DNA of 64,000 bases from Rhodospira trueperi (GTDB lineage Bacteria; Pseudomonadota; Alphaproteobacteria; Rhodospirillales; Rhodospirillaceae), in contig NZ_FNAP01000003.1 of assembly GCF_900101965.1 (NCBI RefSeq), forward strand, positions 248,001 to 312,000, given 5' to 3'. Position numbers and translations under genes: made by a program. Position 1 is the stretch's first letter, and every line of letters begins with the position of its first letter. The notes beneath the pieces were generated by a model that made no database searches, had not been told where the DNA came from, and saw only the letters and a list, made by a program, of their open reading frames with translations. Below are positions 9,477 through 18,632 of this stretch, piece by piece.

Positions 9477-9854
9477 CTACTCCAGCCCGGCCACAAAGCT
9501 ATCGTAGGCCTCTTGGTCCATCAGGTCGTCCAGTTCCGACGGGTCCTCCAGGGTCATCTTGAAGAACCAGCCGTCGCCCATGGGATCGTCGTTCACCGTA
9601 CCCGGGGCGTCGCCCAGGGCCTCGTTGCCCTCGGTGACGGTGCCGGACGCGGGCGCGTAGACCTCGCTGGCGGCCTTGACCGACTCGATCACCGCCGCCT
9701 CGTCGCCCTTGGCCAGAGTCTTGCCGGCCTCGGGCACCTCGACGAACACCACGTCGCCCAGTTGTTTCTGGGCGTAGTCGGTAATGCCCACGGTGGCGGC
9801 CTCGCCCTCGACGGCGATCCATTCGTGGTCCTCGGTGTAGTACAGCGTGCTCAT
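9477..9854 (-). CDS. gcvH: glycine cleavage system H protein
   Basis: GcvH is the lipoyl carrier of the glycine cleavage system; it shuttles the aminomethyl group from the P-protein to the T-protein. The 125-residue sequence is normal for the family, from [13 protein letters not shown] at the start to the conserved DGWFFKM near the end. The lipoylated lysine is Lys60 in ESVKAAS. It lies 78 bases downstream of gcvT on the same strand, and so probably falls under the glycine riboswitch upstream of gcvT. Confidence 0.97.
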   Translation of the reverse strand: MSTLYYTEDHEWIAVEGEAATVGITDYAQKQLGDVVFVEVPEAGKTLAKGDEAAVIESVKAASEVYAPASGTVTEGNEALGDAPGTVNDDPMGDGWFFKMTLEDPSELDDLMDQEAYDSFVAGLE

Positions 9855-9932
9855 GATGAAAGATCCCCCTTTTGACGGTCCTGGATGGAGCCCCGGCGAT
9901 TGTTGAGCGTGAGTCTTGATGGCGGGTGCGAG

Positions 9933-11057
9933 TTACGGTCGCCCCTTCTGCTGGCGGGGCGGCGTGAACGGCAGGGTGGCGACGCGGGCGGGCAGGTCCT
10001 TGCCGCGCACCCGCAGGTTCACCCGTGTACCGGGCTCGGCAAGGCGGGCCGGAACGTAGCCCATGGCGATGGGCCCGCCCATGGTGGGTCCGAAGCCGCC
10101 ACTGGTGACCCTGCCCACGACCGCGCCGCTGTCATCCACAATTTCCGCCCCCGCGCGTGCCGGCGCGCGGCCATCGATGCGCAGTCCGACCCGACGCCGT
10201 GACGGCCCGTCCCGCAGTTGGGCAAGGATGACCTCGGCGCCGGGGAAGTCCCCCACCTCACGTCGGGCCTTGCCGATGGTCCAGGCCAGATCGGCCTCGA
10301 CGGGCGTGGTGGTGGTATCGATGTCGGCGCCGTAGAGGCACAGCCCGGCCTCCAGCCGCAACGAGTCGCGCGCGCCCAGACCGGCCGGCGCGACGTCGGC
10401 ATGCTCCAGCAGGGCGCGAACCAAGCGCTCGGCCGCCTCGGCCGGCACACTGATCTCGAACCCGTCCTCGCCGGTGTAGCCGGAGCGAGCGACGAAGCAG
10501 GGCACCCCCATGACGTCCATGGTCCGGGCGTCCATGAAACGCATGTCCGCCGAGTCCGGCGCCAGGGGCGCGAACACGGCGGCCGCGGCCGGTCCCTGAA
10601 GGGCGATCAGGGCGTGATCGTCGAGAACGGTGATGGCGAGTTCGGGCAGGTGCGCGCGCAGATGCGCGAGGTCGGCGTCCTTGCGCGCGGCATTCAGCAC
10701 CGCGAACAGGTGGTCGCCGGCGTTGGCCACCATCAAATCGTCGAGAATGCCGCCCGACTCGGTGGTGAGCAGGGTATAGCGCTGCCGGCCGGGGTTCAGG
10801 GCGCGGATCGCCCCCGGCACCAAACGCTCCAGCGCGGCCGCCGGATCGGGACCGGTCAGGCGCACCTGCCCCATGTGCGAGACGTCGAACAGGCCGGCGC
10901 GGTTTCGGGTGCCGGCGTGTTCGGCCAGCACGCCGTCCGGATACTGAACCGGCATGGCATAGCCGGCGAACGGCACCATGCGCCCCCCCAACTCGCGGTG
11001 CAGGGCGTCCAGGGGCACGGTGCGCAAGGGGGCGTTGGAAGCGTCGGGATGGGCCAC
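9933..11057 (-). CDS. gcvT: glycine cleavage system aminomethyltransferase (T protein)
   Basis: GcvT transfers the methylene group from the H-protein-bound intermediate to tetrahydrofolate and releases ammonia. Family motifs: GGRMVPFAGYAMPVQY near the N-terminus, GLFDVSHMGQ, and YTGEDGFEI in the middle; the C-terminal beta-barrel (VTSGGFGPTMGGPIAMGYV in part) is complete. I chose a GTG start at 11057 (VAHPDASNAP), which has GAGGAA 8 bases upstream; a longer frame to 11129 enters the leader. The predicted product is 374 aa, normal for GcvT. The 5' leader carries a tandem glycine riboswitch. Confidence 0.95.
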   Translation of the reverse strand: MAHPDASNAPLRTVPLDALHRELGGRMVPFAGYAMPVQYPDGVLAEHAGTRNRAGLFDVSHMGQVRLTGPDPAAALERLVPGAIRALNPGRQRYTLLTTESGGILDDLMVANAGDHLFAVLNAARKDADLAHLRAHLPELAITVLDDHALIALQGPAAAAVFAPLAPDSADMRFMDARTMDVMGVPCFVARSGYTGEDGFEISVPAEAAERLVRALLEHADVAPAGLGARDSLRLEAGLCLYGADIDTTTTPVEADLAWTIGKARREVGDFPGAEVILAQLRDGPSRRRVGLRIDGRAPARAGAEIVDDSGAVVGRVTSGGFGPTMGGPIAMGYVPARLAEPGTRVNLRVRGKDLPARVATLPFTPPRQQKGRP

Positions 11058-11179
11058 GGCGCGGGTTCCTCGGTCAGGGGGCCACCCTTCGGCGCCATGG
11101 CCGGGGCAACCCGTGGGGCCTTTCACCACCGACCGGCGGGCGCCCGAGGCGATGCCCGGACACCGGCGATGGCGTTGCC

Positions 11180-11395
11180 CCCCTCTGTCTTGGAACCTGA
11201 AAGATTGACCGCCTCACGAAGGGGGACGGCTTACATCTTCGGTGAGGCACGCCAGCGCGCGCCCGCTTTCCAGAGGCCCGCGACCGCGCGGTCCCTTTTG
11301 CCTGAGAGTTTCCGGGGGCGGTTGCTCCTTCGGCGCCGGCTGGGCCGTCCGCCGGGGCGGATGGCATGCCGGTCTCTCCCACGCGGCCGGTTCGG
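11180..11395 (-). promoter_or_regulatory. tandem glycine riboswitch upstream of gcvT-gcvH
   Basis: Read on the minus strand, the leader contains two aptamers in a row. The first has GGGAGAGACC, then GCCGAAGGAGCAACC, then AAACTCTCAGGCAAAAGG. The second has CTCTGGAAAGC, then CACCGAAGATGTAAGCC, then AATCTTTCAGGTTCCAAGACAGAGG. These are the conserved core elements of the glycine riboswitch, with a short linker between the aptamers. In most species glycine binding switches on gcv expression. About 120 bases separate the second aptamer from the gcvT start; no clear intrinsic terminator was seen there, so the output mechanism is open. Confidence 0.93.
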
Positions 11396-11578
11396 GTATC
11401 GCCTCAAAGAATTAGGCATGCCACCGGCAAGGTCAACCGGGCACGGACGGCAGGATTGAAATGAAATGGCCCGTGGGTTGAGTTGCGGCGCAGGTGTCCG
11501 CTAGGATGCCCGCCATTCCCGTAGGGGCTTCGTTCGCGTCACGCCCCACCGCATCACGTCAGATAAGGACACGTTTCC

Positions 11579-12595
11579 ATGACCGCCCCGCGCTACGACG
11601 TTGTCGCCATCGGCAACGCCATCGTCGACGTTCACGCCCATGCCGACGAGGCGTTCTTGGAGCATCACGGCATGCACAAGGACAGCATGATGCTCATCGA
11701 CAAGGATCGGGCCGCCATGCTGTACGACGCCATGGGGCCGGGGGGCGAGATGTCCGGCGGATCGGCCGCCAACACCGTCGCCGGCCTGGCTTCGCTGGGC
11801 GCCCGCGCGGCCTTCGTCGGCAAGGTGGCCGACGACCAGCTTGGCCGCATCTTCCGCCACGACATCACGGCCATCGGCGCCCACTACGAAACCGCGCCGC
11901 TTGACGCCGGCGAGACCAGCGACAAGAGCACCGCGCGCTGCCTGATCCTGGTCACGCCGGACGGCCACCGCACCATGAACACCTACCTCGGCGCCTGCAC
12001 GGCGCTGGGGCCGGACGACATCGACGAGGCGCTGTTCGCCAGCGGCCTGATTACCTACATCGAAGGCTATCTGTGGGACGAGCCGAAGGCCAAGGACGCC
12101 ATCCTCAAGGCCGCCGGCGCCGCGCGCGAGGCCGGCCGCAAGGTCGCCCTGACGCTGTCCGACAGCTTCTGCGTCGACCGCCACCGCGACACCTTCATCG
12201 AGTTGACCAGCGGCTTCGTCAACCTGCTGTTTGCCAACGAGGCGGAGATCCTGTCGCTCTACAAGACCGACGACTTCGACGAGGCGCTGGCCCGCGCGAA
12301 GGGTCACACCGACATCGCCGCCATCACCCGCAGCGCGAAAGGGTCGGTGGTGCTGGCCGGCGACGAGGTGATCACCGTGCAGGCCGAACCGATCGAGAAG
12401 GTCGTGGACACCACCGGCGCCGGCGACCTCTACGCCGCCGGCTTCTTGCGCGGCTTGACCAGTGGCCGGTCCCTGGCCGACTGCGCCCGCATGGGCCATG
12501 TGTGCGCGGCGGAGATCATCAGTCACTTCGGTCCCCGACCGGAGGTGCCGTCGCTGGCCGATCTGGTGAGCGCGCGGTTGGGACCGGGGGCGTAG
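11579..12595 (+). CDS. PfkB-family adenosine kinase
   Basis: A 338-residue ribokinase-fold sugar kinase. The N-terminal YDVVAIGNAIVDVHAHAD and GGSAANTVAGLASLG motifs and the C-terminal DTTGAGDLYAAGFL (anion hole and catalytic Asp) are intact. The overall pattern is that of bacterial adenosine kinases, which phosphorylate adenosine to AMP using ATP; a related nucleoside or sugar substrate is possible. Adenosine arises from S-adenosylhomocysteine recycling, in keeping with the methionine-cycle genes elsewhere in the window, but there is no operon link. It follows the divergent riboswitch region and reads away from gcvT. Confidence 0.88.
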   Translation: MTAPRYDVVAIGNAIVDVHAHADEAFLEHHGMHKDSMMLIDKDRAAMLYDAMGPGGEMSGGSAANTVAGLASLGARAAFVGKVADDQLGRIFRHDITAIGAHYETAPLDAGETSDKSTARCLILVTPDGHRTMNTYLGACTALGPDDIDEALFASGLITYIEGYLWDEPKAKDAILKAAGAAREAGRKVALTLSDSFCVDRHRDTFIELTSGFVNLLFANEAEILSLYKTDDFDEALARAKGHTDIAAITRSAKGSVVLAGDEVITVQAEPIEKVVDTTGAGDLYAAGFLRGLTSGRSLADCARMGHVCAAEIISHFGPRPEVPSLADLVSARLGPGA

Positions 12596-12696
12596 TCCCG
12601 GCGGTCAACGCGGTTGACCCGCGCCCGGCTGGACCCCGGCGGCGCGGCGGGCTAAACAGGCAGCATTCCTCGTCACGTCCGCCAGAGCAGGCCCCG

Positions 12697-13674
12697 ATGT
12701 CCGAACCCACCGCCCCCGTGCTCTCCGTCGTCGTGCCCATGTACAACGAGGAGGCCTGCCTCGGGGAACTCCACCGCCGCCTGACCGCCGTCCTGGAACC
12801 GGCGGGCGAGGCCTATGAGATCGTGGCGGTGAGTGACGGCTCGACCGACGGCACCAACGCCATGCTGGCGGCGCTGGCGACCTCGGATCCATGCGTCCGG
12901 CCGCGCTATCTGACCCGGAACACCGGGCAGTGGGCGGCCATGTCGGCCGGGTTCCGCGCGGCCCGTGGCGACTGGGTGGTGGTCATGGACGCCGACCTCC
13001 AGAACCGGCCGGAGGACATTCCGGTCCTGCTGGCGGAGGCCCGCAAGGGCTACGATCTCGTGTCCGGCCGTCGCACCGGCCGACCGGAAAGCGCACTCTT
13101 TCGGCTGTGGCCGAGTCGGGCCGCAAATACCATGCTACGGGCGACCACCGGGTGTCCGGCCCGCGACATGGGGGGCTTCAAGTGCCTGCGCGGCGAGGTG
13201 GCCCGCAAACTGCGCCTGAGGGCGGGCCAGCATCGGTTGCTGCCGGCCCTGGTGCATCTGATGGGCGGCGCCATCAGCGAGCTGGACGTGCGGGCCGACC
13301 AGCGGTTCGCCGGGGCCAGCAAGTACGGCCTGTCGCGCGCCTTCGACGTGCTGTTCGACATCGTCATGCTGTGGTTCCAGGCCAGCTTCAAGGCGCGGCC
13401 GATCTATCTGTTCGGCCGCGTCAGTCTGGCGACGCTGGCGCTGGCACTGGCGGTTCTGGTGTGGCTCGGGGTGGAACGGATCGTGCTCGGCACGCCGATG
13501 ACGGAGCGACCGTTCTTCTTTGTTTCCATGGTCGGCGGACTGGCCGCGATGACGCTGCTGGGCTTCGGCTTCGTCCTGGAACTGCTGTCGGATACCCACG
13601 CCCGCATCGCCGGACAGGACCCCTATCTGGTGCGGGATGTGCCGCCGGGGATGGAGGACACACGGTCGCCATGA
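12697..13674 (+). CDS. family 2 glycosyltransferase (GtrB/ArnC-like)
   Basis: A 325-residue protein with an N-terminal GT2 domain: LSVVVPMYNEEACL, SDGSTDGT, and the metal-binding VVMDADLQNRPEDIP. Two membrane helices follow near the C-terminus (about 230-255 and 270-295), as in polyprenyl-phosphate hexosyl or aminoarabinose transferases. It probably loads a sugar onto undecaprenyl phosphate for lipid A or O-antigen modification; the sugar is unknown. The ATG at 12697 starts just before the conserved domain; the open frame extends far upstream only because it shadows the kinase gene. Confidence 0.9.
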   Translation: MSEPTAPVLSVVVPMYNEEACLGELHRRLTAVLEPAGEAYEIVAVSDGSTDGTNAMLAALATSDPCVRPRYLTRNTGQWAAMSAGFRAARGDWVVVMDADLQNRPEDIPVLLAEARKGYDLVSGRRTGRPESALFRLWPSRAANTMLRATTGCPARDMGGFKCLRGEVARKLRLRAGQHRLLPALVHLMGGAISELDVRADQRFAGASKYGLSRAFDVLFDIVMLWFQASFKARPIYLFGRVSLATLALALAVLVWLGVERIVLGTPMTERPFFFVSMVGGLAAMTLLGFGFVLELLSDTHARIAGQDPYLVRDVPPGMEDTRSP

Positions 13675-13724
13675 ACCGGGGTCAGAGTGCGGCGAATTGA
13701 CTGCGCATCACTCTGGAGGGTCCC

Positions 13725-15182
13725 ATGGTTTCCCGCATGCTGTCTGTCGTCGGCGGTCTGGCCGGCGCCCTGTTTCTGTCCGTCGGCGCCCAAGCCGCCG
13801 AGGACATCGTCGTACCGCCGGGCGGACCGGGTTCGGTGGCGCTGATCATCCACGGCGGAGCGGCCACGACCGTTCATGAGAGCCGCTCCGCGACCCTGCC
13901 GGCGGGCGAGAGCGTGTTGGCCTTTCCCGACGTGCCGATGGCCGCCGATGCCGCCTCCGTGCGTCTGGGTGTGGCCGGGGATGGTCCCGGCCTGATGGTG
14001 CTGGACCGGGCGCTGGCCGCCGACGTGCCGTCGCGGCGCCGCCTGCTGGAACTGTCGGTCGGCGAGGACGTCGGCGTGCTGATCCACGACCAGGGCGAGG
14101 GCGAGCCGCCGCGCCGGGTCACGGCCACCGTGCTATCGGTGGCCGAGGACGTGATCCTGGAGATCGACGGGGCGATCCGTGTCGGCCTGCCCGGCGATCT
14201 GGTGCTGGATGCCTTGCCGCCGGGGCTGCGCGCCACGCCAACGCTGCTGGCCACGGTGGAGGTCGGGAAGGCCGGCGAGCGAGACTTGACCCTCAGTTAT
14301 CTGACCGGTGGCCTGACCTGGGCGGCGGATTACGGGTTGGACCTGGGCGCGACCGGCGAGGTGGGCGAGCTGACCGGTTGGGCCACGATCTCCAACACCA
14401 GCGGCCGGACGTTCCGCGACGCGCGCCTGACGCTGGCCGCCGGACAGGTCGCGGTGGCGCAGAACGACGATTTCATCGTGATGCCCGAGGCCACCATCAT
14501 GATGGAGCGCGCGCTCGGAGCGGCCGCCAGCGTCGCCATGCCGGCACCTCCAGTGGCCGAGGCCCAGGGCGGTGTTCAGTTCTATCCCATCGCGCGGCCG
14601 GTGACGCTGGCGCACCGACAGACGCTTCAGGTGGCGCTGGCCAACCGGCCGGACATCACCGTGACGCCGCGCTACGTCGTGCCGGCGGGGCATCACGCCC
14701 ATTTCGCCAGCCCGCGCGTGGAGGACGATACCGTGAACGCGGCCCGTCACCTGATCCTCGCCAACACCGAGGAGGCGGGGCTTGGCCTGCCGCTGCCGGC
14801 CGGCGTGGTGCGGGTCTGGCAGCCGGGGCCGGGCGGCCTGCCCCGCTTCCTGGGCGCCGACCGGATCGATCATCTTGCGGTGGGAGGCGAGGCGGATCTG
14901 GCGCTCGGGACCGACTTCGATGTGACCGCCGAGCGCCGCCGCACGGATTTCCGTCGGATCAGCGAGCGAGTGACGGAAAGCGAGCACGAAATCACCCTGC
15001 GCAACGCCAAGTCGGATCGGCCGGTTTCCGTCGAGGTCGACGCGGTCCTGCCGGGCGACTGGACCCTGCTGTCCGAATCGACGCCTCACCGAAAGGAAAC
15101 GGCCGAGCGGGTGGTCTGGACGGTCGAGGTTCCGGCCGACGGCGAGGCCACGCTGCGCTACGCCGTGCGGACACGGCTCTGA
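13725..15182 (+). CDS. secreted DUF4139 (MuiA-like) protein
   Basis: A 485-residue protein with a signal peptide (hydrophobic segment residues 5-24, cleavage near AQAAED) and GGAGGG before the ATG. It is beta-rich with the DUF4139 pattern: a LTGGLTWAADYGLDL-type strand in the middle, an ISNTSGRTFRDARLTLAAG repeat after it, and a C-terminal domain containing RNAKSDRPVSVEVD and a PADGEATLRYAVR end. DUF4139 proteins (mucoidy inhibitor A group) are extracytoplasmic and poorly understood. The neighbours do not suggest a role. Confidence 0.85.
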   Translation: MVSRMLSVVGGLAGALFLSVGAQAAEDIVVPPGGPGSVALIIHGGAATTVHESRSATLPAGESVLAFPDVPMAADAASVRLGVAGDGPGLMVLDRALAADVPSRRRLLELSVGEDVGVLIHDQGEGEPPRRVTATVLSVAEDVILEIDGAIRVGLPGDLVLDALPPGLRATPTLLATVEVGKAGERDLTLSYLTGGLTWAADYGLDLGATGEVGELTGWATISNTSGRTFRDARLTLAAGQVAVAQNDDFIVMPEATIMMERALGAAASVAMPAPPVAEAQGGVQFYPIARPVTLAHRQTLQVALANRPDITVTPRYVVPAGHHAHFASPRVEDDTVNAARHLILANTEEAGLGLPLPAGVVRVWQPGPGGLPRFLGADRIDHLAVGGEADLALGTDFDVTAERRRTDFRRISERVTESEHEITLRNAKSDRPVSVEVDAVLPGDWTLLSESTPHRKETAERVVWTVEVPADGEATLRYAVRTRL

Positions 15183-15335
15183 TCGGGGGTTGGCGCGACC
15201 CGAAACGACCTGCGAAGAGCCAATTTCGGGTTCGCGGACAAAGCCGTGCGACTGCAAAGCAAAGGAAGACAGATGACGGACGCTCGGTAGATGCTCGATG
15301 GACGACGGCGCGCCCGGTCTGGACGGCGAGACCGT

Positions 15336-15809
15336 TCAATCCACGTCGGGAATGGGTTCGCCCTTCTTGTCCTTCAGGCCGGCCATCGACCGCAGAAGGG
15401 TCAGGGATTTGCGGCGGATATCGTCGCTGGGCAACTTCCAGTAGGCCGCGACGAGATCCAAAGTCTCGCTGTGCGTGAACCGGTCGTCCGGGCCGGGTGC
15501 CGGGGGTTCGGCGAACCCGCCCCCTGGCGTGGGCCGTCCATCGATTTCTTCCTCGATATGATCGAAGAAAAAGCTGATTGGCACACCCATGACCTTGGCA
15601 ACGTCATAAAGGCGGCTAGCGCTGATGCGGTTGGCACCCCGCTCGTATTTCTGAATTTGTTGAAACGTTACCCCAACAGCGCGCGCGAGTTGCTCCTGAC
15701 TTAGGCGCAACAGGACTCGTTGCTTCCGTAGGCGCTTGCCTACGTAAACGTCTACAGGGTCAGGATGCGAACGACGGCCGCCCTGGCCTTCATAGCTTTG
15801 CTCGGTCAC
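15336..15809 (-). CDS. XRE-family transcriptional regulator
   Basis: A 157-residue protein with a Cro/CI-type helix-turn-helix at about residues 22-78: GKRLRKQRVLLRLSQEQLAR, then the recognition helix FQQIQKYERGANRISASRLY. It then has a short acidic/Pro-Gly linker and a C-terminal helical region. Proteins of this layout are very common in Alphaproteobacteria, usually in several copies. Here it is divergent from hisB across a 254-base region that probably holds both promoters. Targets are unknown. Confidence 0.9.
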   Translation of the reverse strand: MTEQSYEGQGGRRSHPDPVDVYVGKRLRKQRVLLRLSQEQLARAVGVTFQQIQKYERGANRISASRLYDVAKVMGVPISFFFDHIEEEIDGRPTPGGGFAEPPAPGPDDRFTHSETLDLVAAYWKLPSDDIRRKSLTLLRSMAGLKDKKGEPIPDVD

Positions 15810-16063
15810 GGTTTTGTCCTCTGGCTTTTTGATCCCTTAGCGGGTGTTTCGACATCGTTGAACCCGTCCAAATCGCATTACTTGCCTCATGCTTCCATGG
15901 GCCGCAATCGGTCGCGCCTCTGTTTGGCGTATATTAGTCACCCTTTCGTCCCGACGCCACCCAAACCCGTAGGGGCGTCTCTGGTCGAATGCGGCCCGCT
16001 CTGTTACAAGTCCGATCATCGTATCGGGCAGGCAACCGGATGATGGCAGAATGGGGATAGGGC

Positions 16064-16663
16064 ATGCGCAAGGCTCAGGTTGAACGGCGAACCAAGGAAA
16101 CCTGCATTTCGGTCGCGGTCGATCTCGACGGCACGGGGCAATACAGCATCGCGACTGGTGTCGGGTTTCTTGATCACATGATTGAGCAACTTTCGCGCCA
16201 TAGTCTAATCGACATCGAGATGCAGGTCGAAGGAGATACCCATATCGACTTTCATCATACCACGGAGGACAGCGCACTGGCGCTCGGCGAGGCGGTCTCG
16301 CGCGCGCTGGGCGACCGCCGGGGCATCCAGCGCTACGGCGAAGCGCTTGTCCCCATGGATGAATCCCTGACCCGGGTGGCGCTCGACCTGTCCAACCGTC
16401 CGTATCTGGTGTGGCGGGTCACCTTCCCAACGGAGAAACTGGGCGCCTTCGATACCGAGCTTTTCCGGGAGTGGTTTCAGGCATTCGCACAGATGGCCGG
16501 GTGTACGCTGCATATTGACACTCAGTATGGCGTGAACTCGCATCACATCGCGGAAAGCTGCTTCAAGGGGCTGGCGCGGGCGCTGCGCCGGGCGGTCGAG
16601 ATCGACCCGCGCAAGGCCGATCAGGTGCCATCAACCAAGGGCGTTCTCGGCGGATCATTGTAA
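16064..16663 (+). CDS. hisB: imidazoleglycerol-phosphate dehydratase
   Basis: HisB removes water from imidazoleglycerol phosphate in histidine biosynthesis. The 199-residue monofunctional form is complete. Both Mn-binding motifs are present: the GFLDHM and DFHHTTED stretches, and [17 protein letters not shown] near the C-terminus. Its first third is less GC-rich than most genes here. In many relatives hisB is followed by hisH, hisA and hisF; here the next gene, only 9 bases away, is convergent and unrelated, so the usual cluster is broken at this point. Confidence 0.96.
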   Translation: MRKAQVERRTKETCISVAVDLDGTGQYSIATGVGFLDHMIEQLSRHSLIDIEMQVEGDTHIDFHHTTEDSALALGEAVSRALGDRRGIQRYGEALVPMDESLTRVALDLSNRPYLVWRVTFPTEKLGAFDTELFREWFQAFAQMAGCTLHIDTQYGVNSHHIAESCFKGLARALRRAVEIDPRKADQVPSTKGVLGGSL

Positions 16664-16672
16664 GGACCCTGC

Positions 16673-18193
16673 TCATTGCCCCGCGACGGCGACGGACCCG
16701 CCGTGCCACCCCCCCTCCGCGCCCACCCAGCCGGACGGCGGGGTGATCACGCGCACGCCCATCGAGGCAAGCGCGTCGTGGACCGGAATGAAGACGCCGA
16801 GGCCGGGGACCGGCGGCCCGCCGGCGGGATGGGCCACGGCGGCGGCGGTCACCGCCACCACGTTGCCCCAGGCATCCACCAGGGGACCGCCGCTGGCCCC
16901 GGCATGCACGGGGGCCGTCGCCTGATAGGCGTCCAATCCCCAGGGGCCGCCTGATCGATAGGCGCTGACGATGCCCCGGCTCACCGTCTGCCCGAGGGCT
17001 TGGTCCACGGGCGTGCTGATCGCATAGACGGTTTCGGAGACGCCCGCCACGGTCGGCCGCAGCGGCAGCGCGGCGAACCCCTGCCCCGACACCCTCAACA
17101 AAGCCACGTCCCGGGCGGCATTGCGGCGCTCGACACGGGCCCAGGGCTCGCGCCCGTCCGCGAGGCGGACCCGGACGACATCGCGGCCGGCCACCACATG
17201 CGCCCCGGTCAGCATCCAGCCATCGCGGGACACGAAAAAACCGCTGCCGTGACGGCCGGGCGCCAGGACCGTGACCGTGGCGTCGCGAATGGTCTCGACA
17301 TTCACGGCCATCGGTTCAAGGAACAGGGGCGGCCCCGTCACGGTCAGCCCAACGCCGCCGCCGGGCATCATCGGCTGTGGTGGCCAGATCGCCGCGGCAC
17401 CCCCGGTGGCCGGCGACAGGGCCGCCAATCGCGTCGTCGGCAGTGTATCGGGCCGGAGTGCGACCTCGACCCCGTGCAGCGCATCGCTGTCCGGCAGGCC
17501 GCTCACCAGGGCGCGGCGAAAGCCCTTGTCCGCCGCCAAGTGCATCAGGGCGTTTTCGAAGCTCCGGGCCAACAACACCGGTTCAACCCGCCCCAGTCTC
17601 GGCTCGGCCAACGCCCCCGCGCTGGTGACCCGGCCGTCATGAACGACCCGGCCCGTCTTCCGATCCAGGACCTGGAAGGCAAACGTCGCCTCCGCCGTGC
17701 CCGTCGCACCGGCCGAACCGTCGGCTACGCGGCAGAGGCTGTAGCGGATGGAGCGCACGTCGGCCCTGAGCCAGTATTCAGCCTGCGGCGCGACCCCGGC
17801 ATCGCCGAACGCGCCGTCGGGAGGGGACGCCAGCCGGAACCCCAACCGCTCTCCCAGGACACCGACGAAGGCATCGCGCAGAACCGGCGCCATATCCCGG
17901 GCGCCGGCGGGGGCGGCGGCGGGATCAGCCGGCGCGGCGCACGATCCCGTGTCCACATAGCCACCGGAAACCGCGTCCGGTTCGTACCGCACCCGCTCCA
18001 GCGCCAGCGCGCCGACCGCTTCCATCTGAATGGGAGTCAGGGGCGGGACCGGCGGTGGGATCAGGGCGGCTGACGGCGGCGCGGGACCGCCCGTGCCGCA
18101 GGCCGCCAGAAACGATGACAGGACGGCAACGGCCGCCACGGCCGCGCGACTCCTTGTTCGCCGCGCGGAAAAAGCCTGCCGTGCGGTGCCCAT
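16673..18193 (-). CDS. trypsin-like serine protease lipoprotein
   Basis: A 506-residue lipoprotein: hydrophobic N-terminus ending in a lipobox, LAACG, with the lipidated Cys near residue 32. Residues about 55-290 form a Pro/Ala-rich region and an unassigned domain. The C-terminal 200 residues are a chymotrypsin-fold protease with a complete triad: His332 in LTGAHVVAG, Asp362 in ARDVALLRV and Ser434 in GASGGPL. This is the DegP-like S1C type without a PDZ domain. A GTG at 18220 is another possible start. It is the last of twelve same-strand genes that include three caspases and a serpin. It probably acts in the periplasm, anchored to a membrane. Confidence 0.87.
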   Translation of the reverse strand: MGTARQAFSARRTRSRAAVAAVAVLSSFLAACGTGGPAPPSAALIPPPVPPLTPIQMEAVGALALERVRYEPDAVSGGYVDTGSCAAPADPAAAPAGARDMAPVLRDAFVGVLGERLGFRLASPPDGAFGDAGVAPQAEYWLRADVRSIRYSLCRVADGSAGATGTAEATFAFQVLDRKTGRVVHDGRVTSAGALAEPRLGRVEPVLLARSFENALMHLAADKGFRRALVSGLPDSDALHGVEVALRPDTLPTTRLAALSPATGGAAAIWPPQPMMPGGGVGLTVTGPPLFLEPMAVNVETIRDATVTVLAPGRHGSGFFVSRDGWMLTGAHVVAGRDVVRVRLADGREPWARVERRNAARDVALLRVSGQGFAALPLRPTVAGVSETVYAISTPVDQALGQTVSRGIVSAYRSGGPWGLDAYQATAPVHAGASGGPLVDAWGNVVAVTAAAVAHPAGGPPVPGLGVFIPVHDALASMGVRVITPPSGWVGAEGGWHGGSVAVAGQ

Positions 18194-18632
18194 CGATCCG
18201 ATAATGCGCGCCGAAGACACACCATCCCCCCGTTGCACCCTTCAGGCGCACCCAACGGTTTTCTGCGTCCAAATCATACACGCTTCTTCAATCGCGGCCA
18301 ATCCGCGCACCCACAACGATATGGTTTCCAGATCATTGAATCCTGATCCGCCACCGAACACCACCGATCAATGGTCAGATCTGTTCGAGGAGGAGAGCCC
18401 TCGCGTCCTGACGGACGCTTCGGAATGACGGAACATTATTGAAGAGCAACAACACACATCATCCCGAATGAGCCACCGCGACCATCGGTTCGATGGTCGC
18501 GCTCTTCAATCTCGGCGACGCGGTGCGTCGCCGTGGGTGAGCCGAGGGATCGTCTGCCTCAACTTTCGCCCGTCGCGGCTGGACGGGCTGTCGCGAATGT
18601 CCGGCCGTCGTGTCTTGCTCCGGGGTCAGCCG
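18194..18632. other. intergenic region with nested inverted repeats
   Basis: These 439 bases separate the protease lipoprotein from the CHASE2 phosphatase upstream of it on the minus strand. The gap is much longer than those between the preceding genes, so the protease may have its own promoter. The only clear structure is the nested palindrome at 18439-18509. Confidence 0.5.
18439..18509. repeat. nested palindrome
   Basis: An outer inverted repeat TTGAAGAGC / GCTCTTCAA (18439-18447 and 18501-18509) encloses an inner perfect hairpin GCGACCATC-GGTTC-GATGGTCGC (18478-18500). The inner arm abuts the outer arm on the right. No T-tract follows on either strand, so it is not a standard terminator. 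It could be a terminator remnant, a protein-binding site or a small mobile repeat. Confidence 0.6.

Noticed and set aside
9169-9507. A 112-codon open frame in the gap next to gcvH
   Set aside because: It lacks a ribosome binding site, overlaps the end of gcvH and has no protein-like pattern.
12073-12696. An N-terminal extension of the glycosyltransferase by 208 codons
   Set aside because: The extension lies out of frame within the adenosine kinase gene. The GT2 domain begins right after the ATG at 12697.
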